The notes beneath the pieces are model-generated. The model saw only the letters and a list, made by a program, of their open reading frames with translations. It made no database searches and was not told where the DNA came from. From the NCBI GenBank assembly GCA_021784255.1, contig JAJXSZ010000161.1, positions 1 through 7,160 on the forward strand: a stretch of DNA of 7,160 nt, read 5' to 3'. Positions 1 to 5,569 of the stretch are shown one piece after another. Each line of letters starts with the position of its first letter. Positions within the stretch are counted from its first letter, which is position 1. The DNA comes from Pseudomonadota bacterium (GTDB lineage: Bacteria > Pseudomonadota > Alphaproteobacteria > Acetobacterales > Acetobacteraceae). The position numbers and the translations under genes were made by a program.

Positions 1-1
1 C

Positions 2-844
2 GCCGACGAGGCGATCGCCGCGGTGCCGGTGGACCGTCTCGCCCGCGCCGCGCTGGCGCGTGCGGTCCCCATCCCCGCCGGTCCCGCGTCCCCGCTGGCG
101 ACCGCGCCCCCGCTGGCGACCGCGCCGGTGCCGCTGCGCCCCGCTGCGGGCCTGCCCGCCGCCATCCAGCCTGCGCTCGCCCAGCCTGCGCTCGCCCAGC
201 CTGCGCTCGTCCAGCCCGCCATCGGCCTTCCCGCCGCGCGCCGTGCCGAGGAGATCGCCGCCGCCGCCGCCACCCGCGAGGAGCTGCGCGCCGCCCTCGC
301 CGGGTTCGATGGCTGCGCCCTCGCCGCGACCGCCACCAACCTCGTCTTCGCCGACGGCAATCCCGCGTCCGGCCTGATGTTCGTGGGCGAGGGGCCGGGC
401 GCCGAGGAGGATCGCGCCGGCCTGCCCTTCGTCGGCCCCTCCGGCAAGCTGCTGGACCGCATGCTGGCCTCCGTCGGGCTCGACCGCACGCGCCTGCTCA
501 TCACCAACCTCATTCCCTGGCGCCCGCCGGGCAACCGCAACCCGACCGACGCGGAGGTCGCGATCTGCCTGCCCTTCCTGCTGCGCCACATCGCTCTGGT
601 GCGGCCACGACGGCTGGTGCTGCTCGGCGCGATGGCCACCCGGGCCGTCACTGGAAGCAAATCTGGTATTCGCAGTTTGCGTGGCTCGTGGCGGAATGTG
701 GCGATTTCTGGGCTTGACGAGCCGGTCCCCACCCTGCCGATGCTCCACCCGGCCTACCTGCTGCGCACGCCCGGCGCCAAGCGGGAAGCATGGGCAGACC
801 TTATTTTATTGCGCCGGACGCTGGACCGCGATGTCACCGGCTGA
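2..844 (+). CDS. Uracil-DNA glycosylase, family 4-like (5' end outside window)
   Basis: Removes uracil from DNA to start base-excision repair in the cytoplasm. The frame is open to the left edge; a GTG at 23 is possible, but the in-frame residues before it (ADEAIAA, then VPVDRL) look like the usual N-terminus of these proteins, so the real start is probably upstream. Counting from the GTG: residues 15-75 are a Pro/Ala-rich low-complexity linker; the catalytic domain covers about 85-270. It shows the GEGPGAEEDR water-activating motif (122-131), PFVGPSGKLLDRML, WRPPGNRNP (166-174), and the second catalytic motif HPAYLLR (242-248). Family 4 enzymes normally carry a 4Fe-4S cluster on four Cys. 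Here only C98 and C182 remain; the other two positions hold F95 and W166. Codon use is unusual near 655-720 and 796-815. The family call is firm; substrate range is inferred. Confidence 0.9.
   Translation, partial: ADEAIAAVPVDRLARAALARAVPIPAGPASPLATAPPLATAPVPLRPAAGLPAAIQPALAQPALAQPALVQPAIGLPAARRAEEIAAAAATREELRAALAGFDGCALAATATNLVFADGNPASGLMFVGEGPGAEEDRAGLPFVGPSGKLLDRMLASVGLDRTRLLITNLIPWRPPGNRNPTDAEVAICLPFLLRHIALVRPRRLVLLGAMATRAVTGSKSGIRSLRGSWRNVAISGLDEPVPTLPMLHPAYLLRTPGAKREAWADLILLRRTLDRDVTG
91..126 (+). repeat. 18-bp tandem repeat, two copies, in the UDG linker
   Basis: Bases 91-108 and 109-126 are near-identical 18-bp units containing ccgctggcgaccgcgcc, encoding the repeated hexapeptide PLATAP. 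It is in frame with the glycosylase, so copy-number change would only alter linker length. Confidence 0.8.
166..225 (+). repeat. 15-bp tandem repeat (QPALA units) in the UDG linker
   Basis: The unit ccagcctgcgctcgc occurs at 166-180 and 181-195, with one mismatch at 196-210 and a diverged fourth copy at 211-225. It encodes QPALA-QPALA-QPALV-QPAIG, an in-frame, probably disordered spacer between the N-terminus and the glycosylase domain. The near identity at DNA level suggests recent slippage expansion. Confidence 0.85.
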
Positions 845-878
845 GACGCCGGCTGCCCGATAGCGGACATTTTTCCTG

Positions 879-926
879 TCAACCCCGTCTCATGGCATGA
901 GATCGACCGATTCGCAACGGGGTTGA
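879..926. promoter_or_regulatory. Nested inverted repeat between UDG and the lytic transglycosylase
   Basis: A perfect 10-bp inverted repeat, tcaaccccgt (879-888) and acggggttga (917-926), encloses a second perfect 6-bp hairpin, tctcat-ggc-atgaga (888-902). In RNA this would fold as a GC-rich stem with an inner hairpin. No T-run follows it on the + strand (the T-run at 870-874 comes before it), so it is not a canonical intrinsic terminator. It could be a factor-assisted 3' end for the glycosylase, a 5'-UTR structure of the next gene, or an operator. Its function is unknown. Confidence 0.5.
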
Positions 927-961
927 TCCCGGGGAGGGCGCGCGCGTAGGGCTGCGCTGCC

Positions 962-2821
962 ATGCGAGAGAGCGGTCACACCCCCTCCCGCCTCGAGGCC
1001 CCGGTCCGCGCACTGCGCAGCCTTCTCGCCGGAGCCGTCCTTCTGGCGAGCGCCGGAATTGCCGAGGCCCAGACCATCGCGCCCGCGAGCGCGCCCGCGC
1101 CCGGGCGCGCCGTGCCGGTGCGTGCGCATATCGAGGCGGCGTTCGCCGTGCCGCGCCTGTCCCCGGCGCAGGTCGTGGCGCTGCCGCGCCCGCTCACGCC
1201 CGACCAGGCGACGCTGCTGCGCACCATCTTCGCCACCCAGGAGCGCGGCCGCGCGACGGCCGCGACGGCGCTCGATGGCGGGCTCGACACCTCGACGCCG
1301 CTGGGCGACGCGCTGCTCGGACACGTCCTCGCCGACCGCTATCTCGGCCCCGGCACGCATCCGGATGCGCCGACGCTGCAAGCCTGGCTGGCCCGCTGGC
1401 CGACCCTGGTCGAGGCGCCGCAGATCCACGCGCTGCTGCTGCAGCGCCTGCCGCGCGGCGCGGTGGCGCCGCCGGCGCCGGTGCTGCCCTCGCTGAGCCC
1501 GCCGCTGAGGGCCGGCGACCTGCCGGACCCGGACACCGCGCTGGGGCCGGGCCTGCGCCGCAACTGGACCCTGGACCAGCGCGTGCTCGCCGCCGCGCAC
1601 AGCCGCACGCCCTACGCCGCCACCACGCTGATCGCCGCCAGCCACGTGGCGCCGGACTACGCAGCGACGCTGCGCGCGGAGGCCGGCCAGGTGCTGTTCC
1701 TCGCCAACCGCGACCAGGAAGCGTACGACACCGCGGCGCCGGCCACGCATGCCTGCGCCGGGCGGGTGAACTGCCAGGTGCCGGCGCTGGCGGGGTTCGT
1801 CGCCGGGCTCGCCGCCTGGCGCATGGACGAGCCGGATCGGGCGCGGCCGATGTTCGAGGCGGCCTGGCTTGCCCGGCGCACCACTCCCAACCTGCGCGCC
1901 GCCGCCGCCTTCTGGGCCGCGCGCGCCTACCAGACGCTGCACGACGGGCACGGCGCCGAAACCTGGCTCGCTCGCGCCGCGCGCGAGCCGGCGACGTTCT
2001 ACGGTCTGCTGGCGCGGCGCATCCTCGGCATGAGCCTGCTCGGCCCGGGCACGCCCGGCACCGGCCCGATGGAGACGCTGGGCGAGGCGGATATCGACGC
2101 GCTCAAGGCCACCCCCGCCGGCGAACAGGCATTCGCGCTGCTGCAGGCCGGCAGGCGCGCCACCGCCGAGGCTGAACTAGCCCTCGCCGCCGCCTCCGAG
2201 CCCAAGCTCGCGCGCTCGGTGATGCTGGTCGCCCTGCGCGCGCACATGCCGACGCTCGCCGCGCAGGCCGCCGACCTCGCCGCCGCCATCGACGGGCAGC
2301 CGCGCGAGGCGATCCGCTTCAACGTGCCGGACTACGCGCCGCGCGGCGGCTTCACCACCGACCCCGCGCTGATCCTCGGCATCGCGCGGGCGGAGTCGAA
2401 TTTCGCGACCGGGCTGGTATCGAGCGCGGGCGCCGCCGGCCTGATGCAGATCATGCCCGCGACCGCCGCCTTCGTCACCGGCGGGCGGCCCGGCAACGTG
2501 TTCGACCCCGCCGACAACCTCGCGGTCGGCGAACGCTACGTCGCCTGGCTCGGCGCCCAGCCCGGGATCGACGCCAGCCTGCTCAAGGTGCTGGCGAGCT
2601 ACAACGCCGGGCCCGCGGCCTTCGCCACCTGGTCGCGCGGCATCGTCGACCACGGCGACCCGCTGCTGTTCCTGGAGGCGATCCCGATCGACGAGACCCG
2701 CGCCTTCATCCCGCGCGTGCTCACCGACGCATGGCTCTATGCCGCGCGGATGGGCCGCGTGCCCGCCTCGCTCGACGCCCTGGCGGTGGATACCTGGCCG
2801 CGCTACCGTCCCGCGCCGTAA
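962..2821 (+). CDS. Soluble lytic murein transglycosylase (Slt70-type)
   Basis: A periplasmic enzyme that cleaves the MurNAc-GlcNAc bond of peptidoglycan, leaving 1,6-anhydro-MurNAc ends. The 619-aa protein starts with a Sec signal peptide: basic n-region, hydrophobic stretch at 21-33, and likely cleavage after AEA at 34-36. The middle (about 200-450) is Ala-rich helical repeat sequence like the Slt70 superhelical ring, with the family segment EPATFYGLLARR (342-353). The C-terminal SLT domain (about 465-600) has the catalytic glutamate in ARAESNF (E478), SSAGAAGLMQIMPAT (487-501), ASYNAGP (545-551) and ETRAFIPRV (578-586). ATG at 962 is the only plausible start: an in-frame TAG lies at 947-949 and no other ATG or GTG precedes the signal core. 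The ribosome site is weak. The length matches the family. It lies 28 bp upstream of the moaB-like gene and may be cotranscribed with it. The specific paralogue name is not assigned. Confidence 0.93.
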   Translation: MRESGHTPSRLEAPVRALRSLLAGAVLLASAGIAEAQTIAPASAPAPGRAVPVRAHIEAAFAVPRLSPAQVVALPRPLTPDQATLLRTIFATQERGRATAATALDGGLDTSTPLGDALLGHVLADRYLGPGTHPDAPTLQAWLARWPTLVEAPQIHALLLQRLPRGAVAPPAPVLPSLSPPLRAGDLPDPDTALGPGLRRNWTLDQRVLAAAHSRTPYAATTLIAASHVAPDYAATLRAEAGQVLFLANRDQEAYDTAAPATHACAGRVNCQVPALAGFVAGLAAWRMDEPDRARPMFEAAWLARRTTPNLRAAAAFWAARAYQTLHDGHGAETWLARAAREPATFYGLLARRILGMSLLGPGTPGTGPMETLGEADIDALKATPAGEQAFALLQAGRRATAEAELALAAASEPKLARSVMLVALRAHMPTLAAQAADLAAAIDGQPREAIRFNVPDYAPRGGFTTDPALILGIARAESNFATGLVSSAGAAGLMQIMPATAAFVTGGRPGNVFDPADNLAVGERYVAWLGAQPGIDASLLKVLASYNAGPAAFATWSRGIVDHGDPLLFLEAIPIDETRAFIPRVLTDAWLYAARMGRVPASLDALAVDTWPRYRPAP

Positions 2822-2849
2822 CCCGTTCCTCCGCCAAACGGATCCTGCC

Positions 2850-3392
2850 ATGCCGATCGACGAATCCCGTCCGTTCCAGCCGGTCAACATCGCCGTGCTC
2901 ACCGTCTCGGACACGCGCAGCCTCGCCGAGGATCGCTCCGGCGATACGCTGGTGGCGCGGCTCACGGCGGCGGGGCACCGCCTCGCCGACCGCAAGCTGC
3001 TGCGCGACGAGACCGACGAGATCGCCGCCCAGCTCGCGGCATGGATCGACGATCCCGCGATCGACGTGGTGATCAGCACCGGCGGCACCGGCGTCACCGG
3101 CCGCGACGTGACCCCCGAGGCGTTCGAGCGCGTGCTGGAGAAGCGCATCGAGGGCTTCGGCGAGCTGTTCCGCATGCTGAGCTACCAGACGATCGGCACC
3201 TCGACGATGCAGTCCCGCGCCCTCGGCGGCGTCGCGCGCGGCACCTATCTGTTCGCGCTGCCCGGCAGCACCGGCGCGGTCAAGGATGCGTGGGACGGCA
3301 TCCTGTCCACCCAGCTCGACATCCGCCATCGCCCCTGCAACCTGGTCGAGCTGATGCCGCGGCTGCAGGAGCATCTGCGCCGGGCCGGCTGA
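2850..3392 (+). CDS. moaB: Molybdenum cofactor biosynthesis protein B (MoaB/MogA family)
   Basis: A 180-aa cytoplasmic protein of the MoCF-binding fold. Family members bind molybdopterin; MogA-type members adenylylate it before molybdenum insertion, while the role of E. coli MoaB is less clear. Signatures are NIAVLTVSDTRS (13-24), the dinucleotide/MPT loop STGGTGVTGRDVTPEA (76-91) with the conserved Asp at 86, and LPGSTGAVKDAWDGIL (137-152). The ATG at 2850 gives the family's normal N-terminus; an upstream in-frame ATG at 2739 would lie inside the transglycosylase gene and add 37 residues of non-homologous sequence. The 28-bp gap to the previous stop suggests cotranscription or coupling. No other Moco gene is in the window. 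Family assignment is secure; MoaB versus MogA activity cannot be settled from sequence. Confidence 0.92.
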   Translation: MPIDESRPFQPVNIAVLTVSDTRSLAEDRSGDTLVARLTAAGHRLADRKLLRDETDEIAAQLAAWIDDPAIDVVISTGGTGVTGRDVTPEAFERVLEKRIEGFGELFRMLSYQTIGTSTMQSRALGGVARGTYLFALPGSTGAVKDAWDGILSTQLDIRHRPCNLVELMPRLQEHLRRAG

Positions 3393-3420
3393 CCGCGGGC
3401 CGGGTGACCGCGGGACGGCG

Positions 3421-3430
3421 ACATTAATGT
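3421..3430. other. Perfect 10-bp AT-rich palindrome next to the SOS box
   Basis: ACATTAATGT is its own reverse complement and overlaps the first two bases of the LexA-type box starting at 3429. In such a GC-rich genome an AT-rich palindrome is conspicuous. It may be a flanking part of the operator or a separate binding site. Confidence 0.35.
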
Positions 3431-3443
3431 TCTCAGTATGTTC
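3429..3443 (+). promoter_or_regulatory. LexA-type SOS box 1 (GTTC-N7-GTTC)
   Basis: GTTC at 3429-3432, seven bases, then GTTC at 3440-3443. This is exactly the direct-repeat operator known for alphaproteobacterial LexA. It abuts a -35-like TTGACC (3444-3449), so bound LexA would hinder RNA polymerase. It lies 58 bp upstream of the radical SAM start codon. Confidence 0.7.
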
Positions 3444-3472
3444 TTGACCGGACTTCGCGAGTTCGGCAGGGT
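3444..3472 (+). promoter_or_regulatory. Possible sigma-70 promoter of the radical SAM gene
   Basis: TTGACC at 3444-3449 matches the -35 consensus at five of six positions. A 17-bp spacer leads to CAGGGT at 3467-3472, a poor -10. The -35 is convincing, the -10 is not. Its position directly between two LexA-type boxes supports it indirectly. Confidence 0.4.
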
Positions 3473-3479
3473 GGCGCAG

Positions 3480-3494
3480 GAACGAACCAGGAAC
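3480..3494 (-). promoter_or_regulatory. LexA-type SOS box 2 (inverted), overlapping the ribosome-binding site
   Basis: GAAC at 3480-3483 and GAAC at 3491-3494 are separated by seven bases; read on the - strand this is GTTC-N7-GTTC. It includes the AGGAA Shine-Dalgarno (3489-3493) located 8 nt before the ATG at 3502. The flanks also mirror box 1: tatgttcttg at 3437-3446 against caggaacata at 3488-3497, a 9/10 inverted match. The box centres are 51 bp apart, about five helical turns. Confidence 0.65.
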
Positions 3495-3501
3495 ATAGGC
3501 C

Positions 3502-4635
3502 ATGATGCCGGATCGTGCCGCGCGTCCCGCCGCCACCCTCCCGTCGGGAACGGTCCTTCCCGCCTCGCTGCGGCATGGCCGCGGCGCCGTGGACAACCCG
3601 GCCAACCGCTTCGACCGGCAGAGCGTCGGCGCGTTCGACGACGGCTGGGAGTCGCTGGCGGCCTTCGCCGAGCTGCCGCCGCTCGCGACGACGCTGAGCC
3701 GGGATGCGACGCGCTCGGCGATCAGCTGGAACCAGTCGCCGGACATCGGCTTCGATCGCGCGGTCAACCCCTATCGCGGCTGCGAGCATGGCTGCATCTA
3801 TTGCTATGCGCGCCCGACGCACGCCTATCTCGGCTACTCGCCCGGCCTCGACTTCGAGACCAAGCTGCTGTTCAAGCCGGAGATCGCGACCCTGCTGGAG
3901 CGCGAGCTGAGGAAGCCCGGCTACGTCGCGCGCACGCTGGCGCTCGGTTCCAACACCGATCCCTACCAGCCGGTGGAGCGCACTCTCGGGCTCACGCGCG
4001 CGGTGCTGGAGGTGCTGGAGCGCTACGGCCATCCGGTCAGCATCGTCACCAAGTCGGCGGGCGTGCTGCGCGACCTCGACATCCTCCGCCGGCTGGCGGC
4101 GCGCAATCTCGTGCGCGTGCATCTCTCGGTGACGACGCTGGACGCGGCGCTCGCGCGGGCGATGGAGCCGCGCGCCGCGACGCCCTCGCGCCGCCTTGCC
4201 GCCGTCGCCGCGCTGGCGAGCGAGGGCGTGCCGGTGTCGGTCCTGGCCGCGCCGATGATCCCCGGGCTCAACGACGCGGAGCTGGAGAGCATCCTGCAGG
4301 CGGCGGCGAGGGCGGGGGCGCGCGAGGCGGGCTATATCCTGCTGCGCCTGCCGCACGAGCTGAAATCCATGTTCGAGGCCTGGCTCGCCGAGCACCGGCC
4401 GGACCGCGCGGCGAAGGTCCTGTCGCTGATCCGCCAGACCCGGGCCGGCGGGCTCAACGACGCGCGCTTCGGCCACCGCTTCACCGGCAGCGGCGTCTAT
4501 GCCGATCTTCTGGCCAGGCGCTTCCAGCGCGCCGCGCGGCAATGGGGGCTCGACCAGCACACGCCGCTGGATACGTCGCGGTTCGCGGTGCCGGAGGAGG
4601 CCAAGCCGCAGGCCGCGCAACTGTCGCTGCTCTGA
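3502..4635 (+). CDS. PA0069/Rv2578c-family radical SAM protein with C-terminal clamp-binding-like motif
   Basis: A 377-aa radical SAM enzyme related at a distance to spore photoproduct lyase (SplB); the substrate is not known. The cluster motif CEHGCIYC has C94, C98 and C101, which bind a 4Fe-4S cluster that cleaves S-adenosylmethionine. Other family blocks are SAISWNQSPDIGFDRAVNPYRG (72-93), GSNTDPYQPVER (149-160), VTKSAGVLRDLDIL (182-195), AAPMIPGLND (249-258) and ARFGHRFTGSGVYADLLARRF (321-341). The last five residues are QLSLL after a polar tail, matching the bacterial sliding-clamp consensus QL[SD]LF closely. The ATG at 3502 has AGGAA 8 nt upstream; a second ATG follows directly at 3505. 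The gene has its own control region with two LexA-type boxes, so it is probably SOS-induced. It ends convergently 42 bp from pheA. Family call secure; repair role inferred. Confidence 0.9.
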   Translation: MMPDRAARPAATLPSGTVLPASLRHGRGAVDNPANRFDRQSVGAFDDGWESLAAFAELPPLATTLSRDATRSAISWNQSPDIGFDRAVNPYRGCEHGCIYCYARPTHAYLGYSPGLDFETKLLFKPEIATLLERELRKPGYVARTLALGSNTDPYQPVERTLGLTRAVLEVLERYGHPVSIVTKSAGVLRDLDILRRLAARNLVRVHLSVTTLDAALARAMEPRAATPSRRLAAVAALASEGVPVSVLAAPMIPGLNDAELESILQAAARAGAREAGYILLRLPHELKSMFEAWLAEHRPDRAAKVLSLIRQTRAGGLNDARFGHRFTGSGVYADLLARRFQRAARQWGLDQHTPLDTSRFAVPEEAKPQAAQLSLL

Positions 4636-4638
4636 AGC

Positions 4639-4670
4639 GGCGCGGCTCGGGGCGCGGCTCGGGGCGCGGC
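4639..4670 (+). repeat. 12-bp tandem repeat in the convergent intergenic gap
   Basis: Two perfect copies of ggcgcggctcgg (4639-4650, 4651-4662) and 8 bases of a third (4663-4670) fill most of the 42-bp space between the ends of the radical SAM gene and pheA. No hairpin followed by a T-run is visible on either strand, so this is not a recognisable terminator. Confidence 0.75.
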
Positions 4671-4677
4671 GCCGGCG

Positions 4678-5529
4678 TCAGTCCGCCTCCGGCTGCTCCG
4701 CGCGGAACGCCGCCGCCGGATAGACCCCGAGGATCCGCACCTCGCGCGAGAAGAACGACAGCTCCTCGAGCGCGCGGCGCAGCGGCGGGCTCTCCGGGTG
4801 CCCGTCCACGTCGCAGAGGAACTGCGTGGCGGTGAACTGCCCGTCGAGCATGTAGCTCTCGAGCTTGGTCATGTTGACGCCGTTGGTGGCGAAGCCGCCG
4901 AGCGCCTTGTAGAGCGCGGCGGGAACGTTGCGCACGCGGAAGATGAACGTGGTCATGATGCCGGGCTGGCTCGGCAGCAGCGGCGGGCGCTCGCGCGAGA
5001 CGACGTAGAAGCGCGTCGTGTTGTGCGCGGCGTCCTCGACGTTGCGGCGCAGGATCTGGAGGTCGAACAGCTCCGCCGCGAGTTCCGAGGCGATCGCCGC
5101 GTCTTCCTTGTTGGCCCAGCCGGCGACCTGTTCGGCCGCCCCCGCGGTGTCGGCCTCGATTACCGGGGTGAGGCCGAGCTCCTTGATCACCCGGCGCACC
5201 TGGCCGAGCGCGACGGCGTGCGAATGGGCCCGCCGCAGCCCGGCGATGGTCGCCCCTTTCGGCGCCAGCAGGCAGTGCTCGACGCGCTGGAACGCCTCGC
5301 CGACGATGACGAGCCCGCTGTCCGGCAGCAGCGCGTGGATGTCCGGCACGCGCCCCGCGAGGCTGTTCTCGCAGGGCAGCATGCCGAGCTGCGCGGCGCC
5401 GCTGCGCACCGCCTCGATCGCCGCCTCGAAGGTCTCGCATGGCAGCGTGCGCCAGCTCGGGTAGGCGCGCCGGCAGGCGAGGTCGGAATAGGCGCCGGGG
5501 CGCCCCTGGAAGGCGATTGTCTGGGTCAT
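4678..5529 (-). CDS. pheA: Prephenate dehydratase (monofunctional)
   Basis: Converts prephenate to phenylpyruvate in phenylalanine synthesis, in the cytoplasm. The 283-aa protein has no chorismate mutase domain, unlike the fused E. coli PheA. The catalytic domain (about 3-180) shows FQGRPGAYSDLA (7-18), PCENSLAGRV (52-61), and the TTRF motif (171-174) whose Thr is essential in the family. A C-terminal ACT domain (about 190-272) carries PAALYKAL (203-210) and NMTKLESY (219-226), the counterparts of the GALV and ESRP phenylalanine-binding motifs, so feedback inhibition by Phe is likely. The start is ATG at 5529, with GAGGA at 5542-5538 eight nt upstream; extending to an upstream ATG at 5601 would run back into kdsB. 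It lies 40 bp downstream of kdsB on the same strand, so it is probably cotranscribed with it. Confidence 0.95.
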   Translation of the reverse strand: MTQTIAFQGRPGAYSDLACRRAYPSWRTLPCETFEAAIEAVRSGAAQLGMLPCENSLAGRVPDIHALLPDSGLVIVGEAFQRVEHCLLAPKGATIAGLRRAHSHAVALGQVRRVIKELGLTPVIEADTAGAAEQVAGWANKEDAAIASELAAELFDLQILRRNVEDAAHNTTRFYVVSRERPPLLPSQPGIMTTFIFRVRNVPAALYKALGGFATNGVNMTKLESYMLDGQFTATQFLCDVDGHPESPPLRRALEELSFFSREVRILGVYPAAAFRAEQPEAD

Positions 5530-5537
5530 GGACGCAA

Positions 5538-5542
5538 TCCTC
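5538..5542 (-). promoter_or_regulatory. Ribosome-binding site of pheA
   Basis: GAGGA on the - strand, 8 nt before the ATG at 5529. This supports that start over the upstream in-frame ATG at 5601. Confidence 0.65.
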
Positions 5543-5569
5543 GTTCGGCCGCCCTGGTTCGGCCAGTTC

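Noticed and set aside
856..874. Possible intrinsic terminator (ccg-atag-cgg followed by attttt) after UDG
   Set aside because: The stem is only three base pairs, too weak to support a terminator call.
890..1951. 353-codon - strand frame opposite the lytic transglycosylase
   Set aside because: Compositional shadow; the + strand encodes a signal peptide and Slt70-like domains over the same bases.
3433..4620. Long open frame on the - strand opposite the radical SAM gene
   Set aside because: It is rich in Arg/Ala/Gly with no recognisable domain, and is a shadow of a clear + strand gene in GC-rich DNA.
3438..4835. 465-codon + strand frame overlapping the radical SAM gene
   Set aside because: Low-complexity Arg/Ala/Pro translation running through both the radical SAM gene and the end of pheA; no motif.
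5543..5569. Three GTTC elements between kdsB and pheA (5543, 5557, 5566)
   Set aside because: Start-to-start spacings are 14 and 9 bases, not the 11 needed for a GTTC-N7-GTTC LexA box.
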